Part shown: piece by piece, positions 62,599 through 64,000 of the stretch | How the letters are laid out: the number at the start of each line of letters is the position of its first letter | Numbering within the stretch: position 1 is the first letter of the stretch | Assembly: GCF_014193695.1 (NCBI RefSeq) | Contig: NZ_JACHZR010000001.1 | Location: forward strand, 471,309-535,308 | Direction: 5' to 3' | Source of the DNA: Rhizobium sp. BK316 | GTDB lineage: Bacteria; Pseudomonadota; Alphaproteobacteria; Rhizobiales; Rhizobiaceae | DNA length: 64,000 nt | Notes under the pieces: generated by a model | What the model was told of the DNA's origin: nothing | Databases searched by the model: none | What the model saw: the letters and a program-made list of their open reading frames with translations, nothing else | Made by a program: the position numbers and the translations under genes

Positions 62599-63692
62599 GA
62601 TGCGCTAACCCTTGCTTGAGGTTGCGTGGAGATGGCCTCGTAGAGTTTTTCGATCGACCGCATATATGCTGTCATACTGAAATGGTTGAGGTAGTGGACG
62701 CGGCCTTTGATGGAGAGCTCAGCGCGCATTTCGGGGTCCGTAACCAGCTTTGCCAGGGCCGCAGCCAGAGCATCCTGGTCCCCGACAGGGACGAAGACAC
62801 CGGTTTTGCCGTCGGAGATGACCTCCTCATGCGCTCCAACCCGCGTGGTGACGACGGCAAGGCCGTGGGCCAGTCCTTCAATGACGGCCATGGCCAGGCC
62901 TTCGGCATGCGAAGGCAGGACGAGAATATCGGCGCGGGCGCATAAGTCCTTGATCTCGTCGGCCCCAAGCCAACCTGGCATCTCCACCAGGTCGGATAGC
63001 CCCATCGCGGCGGCTTGGCGGCGGTAGTCCTCGACCGGCCCATCACCTGCCAGCACGGCTCGCCACTGTAACTCTTTCATCATCGGATGGCTGAGCGCCA
63101 GCAACAGCTCCGGCACGCCCTTGCGTTCGCTCAAACGGCCGAGAAAGACGATGAGTGGCGTCTGGCCAGCAGGAGGCCTGCGCCGCGCGCCGGGATCGGG
63201 GACACAATTGTGGACGACGACGACGCGGTGACCGTCTACGCCGAGAAGCGTCGTCAGCGTCACGTGATCACGCTGGCCAAGTGCCACCACGCAATCGGCA
63301 TTTTGAAACATCCGCCGGATGAGCGCTTGTTGGCGTGGAGAACGGGCAGCAAAATCGCTGGCGTAATCATAGTCGTGCAAGTGCAATATGTGAGAGCAGC
63401 CCAGCACACGGGCGGCCTCCGTCAGGATCAGCTTTCGTGATGTGCTGCCGCGACCTGCGACATGGATATGGTGAATACGCGTGGGAGCAACGACCCGATC
63501 CCTAGCCATCGTCAGGATGGCGCCCAGCAGGCGCAGGGACGACGTCGCCGCGGACCATCGAGGCCCTCTGGTGTCGGTGACGAAGTGCGTTGCGCCGGCC
63601 TGCCTTGCTGTGCTGGTTATATAACCGACCAGCCTGCCGATCCCGCCGCCGTTCTCGCAGCCGCCCGGGACATAGTGGCGTACACTTGCCAT
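62595..63692 (-). CDS. Glycosyltransferase family 4 protein
   Basis: A 365-residue GT-B glycosyltransferase that adds a sugar during polysaccharide assembly. GGGIGRLV in the N-terminus, VFLGRLSERKGVPELL at the start of the C-terminal domain and HAEGLAMAVIEGLAHGLAVV (the donor-binding E-x7-E region) are typical. The ATG at 63692 has GGAAAGAG before it; an ATG at 63725 would overlap the preceding gene by 7 bases. The sugar donor cannot be told; GDP-fucose is possible given gmd and fcl. Confidence 0.9.
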   Translation of the reverse strand: MASVRHYVPGGCENGGGIGRLVGYITSTARQAGATHFVTDTRGPRWSAATSSLRLLGAILTMARDRVVAPTRIHHIHVAGRGSTSRKLILTEAARVLGCSHILHLHDYDYASDFAARSPRQQALIRRMFQNADCVVALGQRDHVTLTTLLGVDGHRVVVVHNCVPDPGARRRPPAGQTPLIVFLGRLSERKGVPELLLALSHPMMKELQWRAVLAGDGPVEDYRRQAAAMGLSDLVEMPGWLGADEIKDLCARADILVLPSHAEGLAMAVIEGLAHGLAVVTTRVGAHEEVISDGKTGVFVPVGDQDALAAALAKLVTDPEMRAELSIKGRVHYLNHFSMTAYMRSIEKLYEAISTQPQARVSAS

Positions 63693-63718
63693 TTGAGCTC
63701 TTTCCGCCGATGCCTTCA

Positions 63719-64000
63719 TCAGCATGATCGGACGACCTCGCGATAGACGGCTGCAGCCTGAGCTCCAACCTGCTCGGGTGAATTCGGTCCCCTGGCCCAG
63801 GCAAGCGCGTTGGCGCCGAGATTGTTTCTGAGTTCGCTGTTTTCAGCCAATGTGCGGATGGCCTTTGCGAGGTCTTCCGCATCCCCGGGCGAGACCACCA
63901 TTCCAAGCCCATTCGGCTGAACTGTCGTGCGCAATTCGCCGACGTCGGTGACGATGACAGGTTTGCCGAAGGCAGCGGCAAGGTTGAGTACCCCGCTTTG
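63719..64000 (-). CDS. Glycosyltransferase, C-terminal part, cut by window edge
   Basis: The last 93 residues of a GT4-type glycosyltransferase; the gene continues past the right end. SGVLNLAAAFGKPVIVTDVGEL is followed by GLGMVVSPGDAEDLAKAI, the usual end of the donor-binding domain. It is the most upstream visible gene of the exopolysaccharide operon and ends just before the next glycosyltransferase. Confidence 0.85.
   Translation of the reverse strand, partial: QSGVLNLAAAFGKPVIVTDVGELRTTVQPNGLGMVVSPGDAEDLAKAIRTLAENSELRNNLGANALAWARGPNSPEQVGAQAAAVYREVVRSC

Noticed and set aside
1..64000. CRISPR array, tRNA or rRNA genes
   Set aside because: No regularly spaced short repeats, cloverleaf-like tRNA sequences or conserved rRNA stretches were noticed on either strand; a dedicated search was not possible.

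Overview
The window reads as an alphaproteobacterium of the Rhizobium/Agrobacterium group. It is GC-rich and densely packed with sugar ABC and TRAP uptake operons, each beside its own LacI, DeoR, AraC, GntR or LuxR regulator. It also carries a SorC-DhaK fusion, an Ohr protein, an isolated PhnM and an exopolysaccharide locus. The many catabolic operons and few housekeeping genes would fit a secondary replicon or an accessory chromosomal region; this is inference. No rRNA, tRNA or CRISPR array was seen.

Layout. 1-5.3 kb: short-chain dehydrogenase (cut by the left edge), DhaK, DhaL, a SorC regulator fused to a second DhaK, and a second DhaL, without DhaM; probably phosphorylation of a ketotriose or ketotetrose. 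5.3-12.6 kb: envelope and stress genes (secreted hydrolase, DipZ, DUF488, Tat-exported hydrolase, OmpR-type two-component pair, Ohr, a 44-residue peptide). 12.7-18.0 kb: HtrA-like protease, PhnM-like amidohydrolase, M24 and S33 peptidases. 18.1-25.5 kb: ABC importer with a GH127 beta-L-arabinofuranosidase and a divergent LacI regulator. 25.5-26.7 kb: MFS transporter. 27.2-35.4 kb: eight-gene ABC operon with a BadF-type kinase, an AgaS-like SIS protein, a GatZ/KbaZ protein and DeoR, which together could form a short galactosamine pathway. 35.6-37.9 kb: GH4 glycosidase and divergent AraC. 37.9-44.0 kb: LDH2-type dehydrogenase, GntR, TRAP transporter and IdnD-like dehydrogenase. 44.0-49.8 kb: spermidine/putrescine-type ABC importer with a terminal SDR and a divergent LuxR-type regulator. 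49.9-55.6 kb: fatty acid desaturase with a small DUF4167-like partner, MYG1, DUF309, a hypothetical protein, and a GAF-GGDEF-EAL protein. 55.6-58.1 kb: a small mobile patch with two copies of a palindromic repeat, a decayed IS256-family element, an intact Xre-RES toxin-antitoxin pair and an integrase fragment. 58.2-64 kb: exopolysaccharide genes on the minus strand (two glycosyltransferases, Wzz/BY-kinase, gmd, fcl), giving GDP-L-fucose and chain-length control.

The most informative systems are the proposed galactosamine -> galactosamine-6-P -> tagatose-6-P -> fructose-6-P operon, the regulator-kinase fusion with duplicated DhaK/DhaL, and the toxin-antitoxin module lying between repeats and IS debris. 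All functions are inferred from sequence motifs and gene order only.
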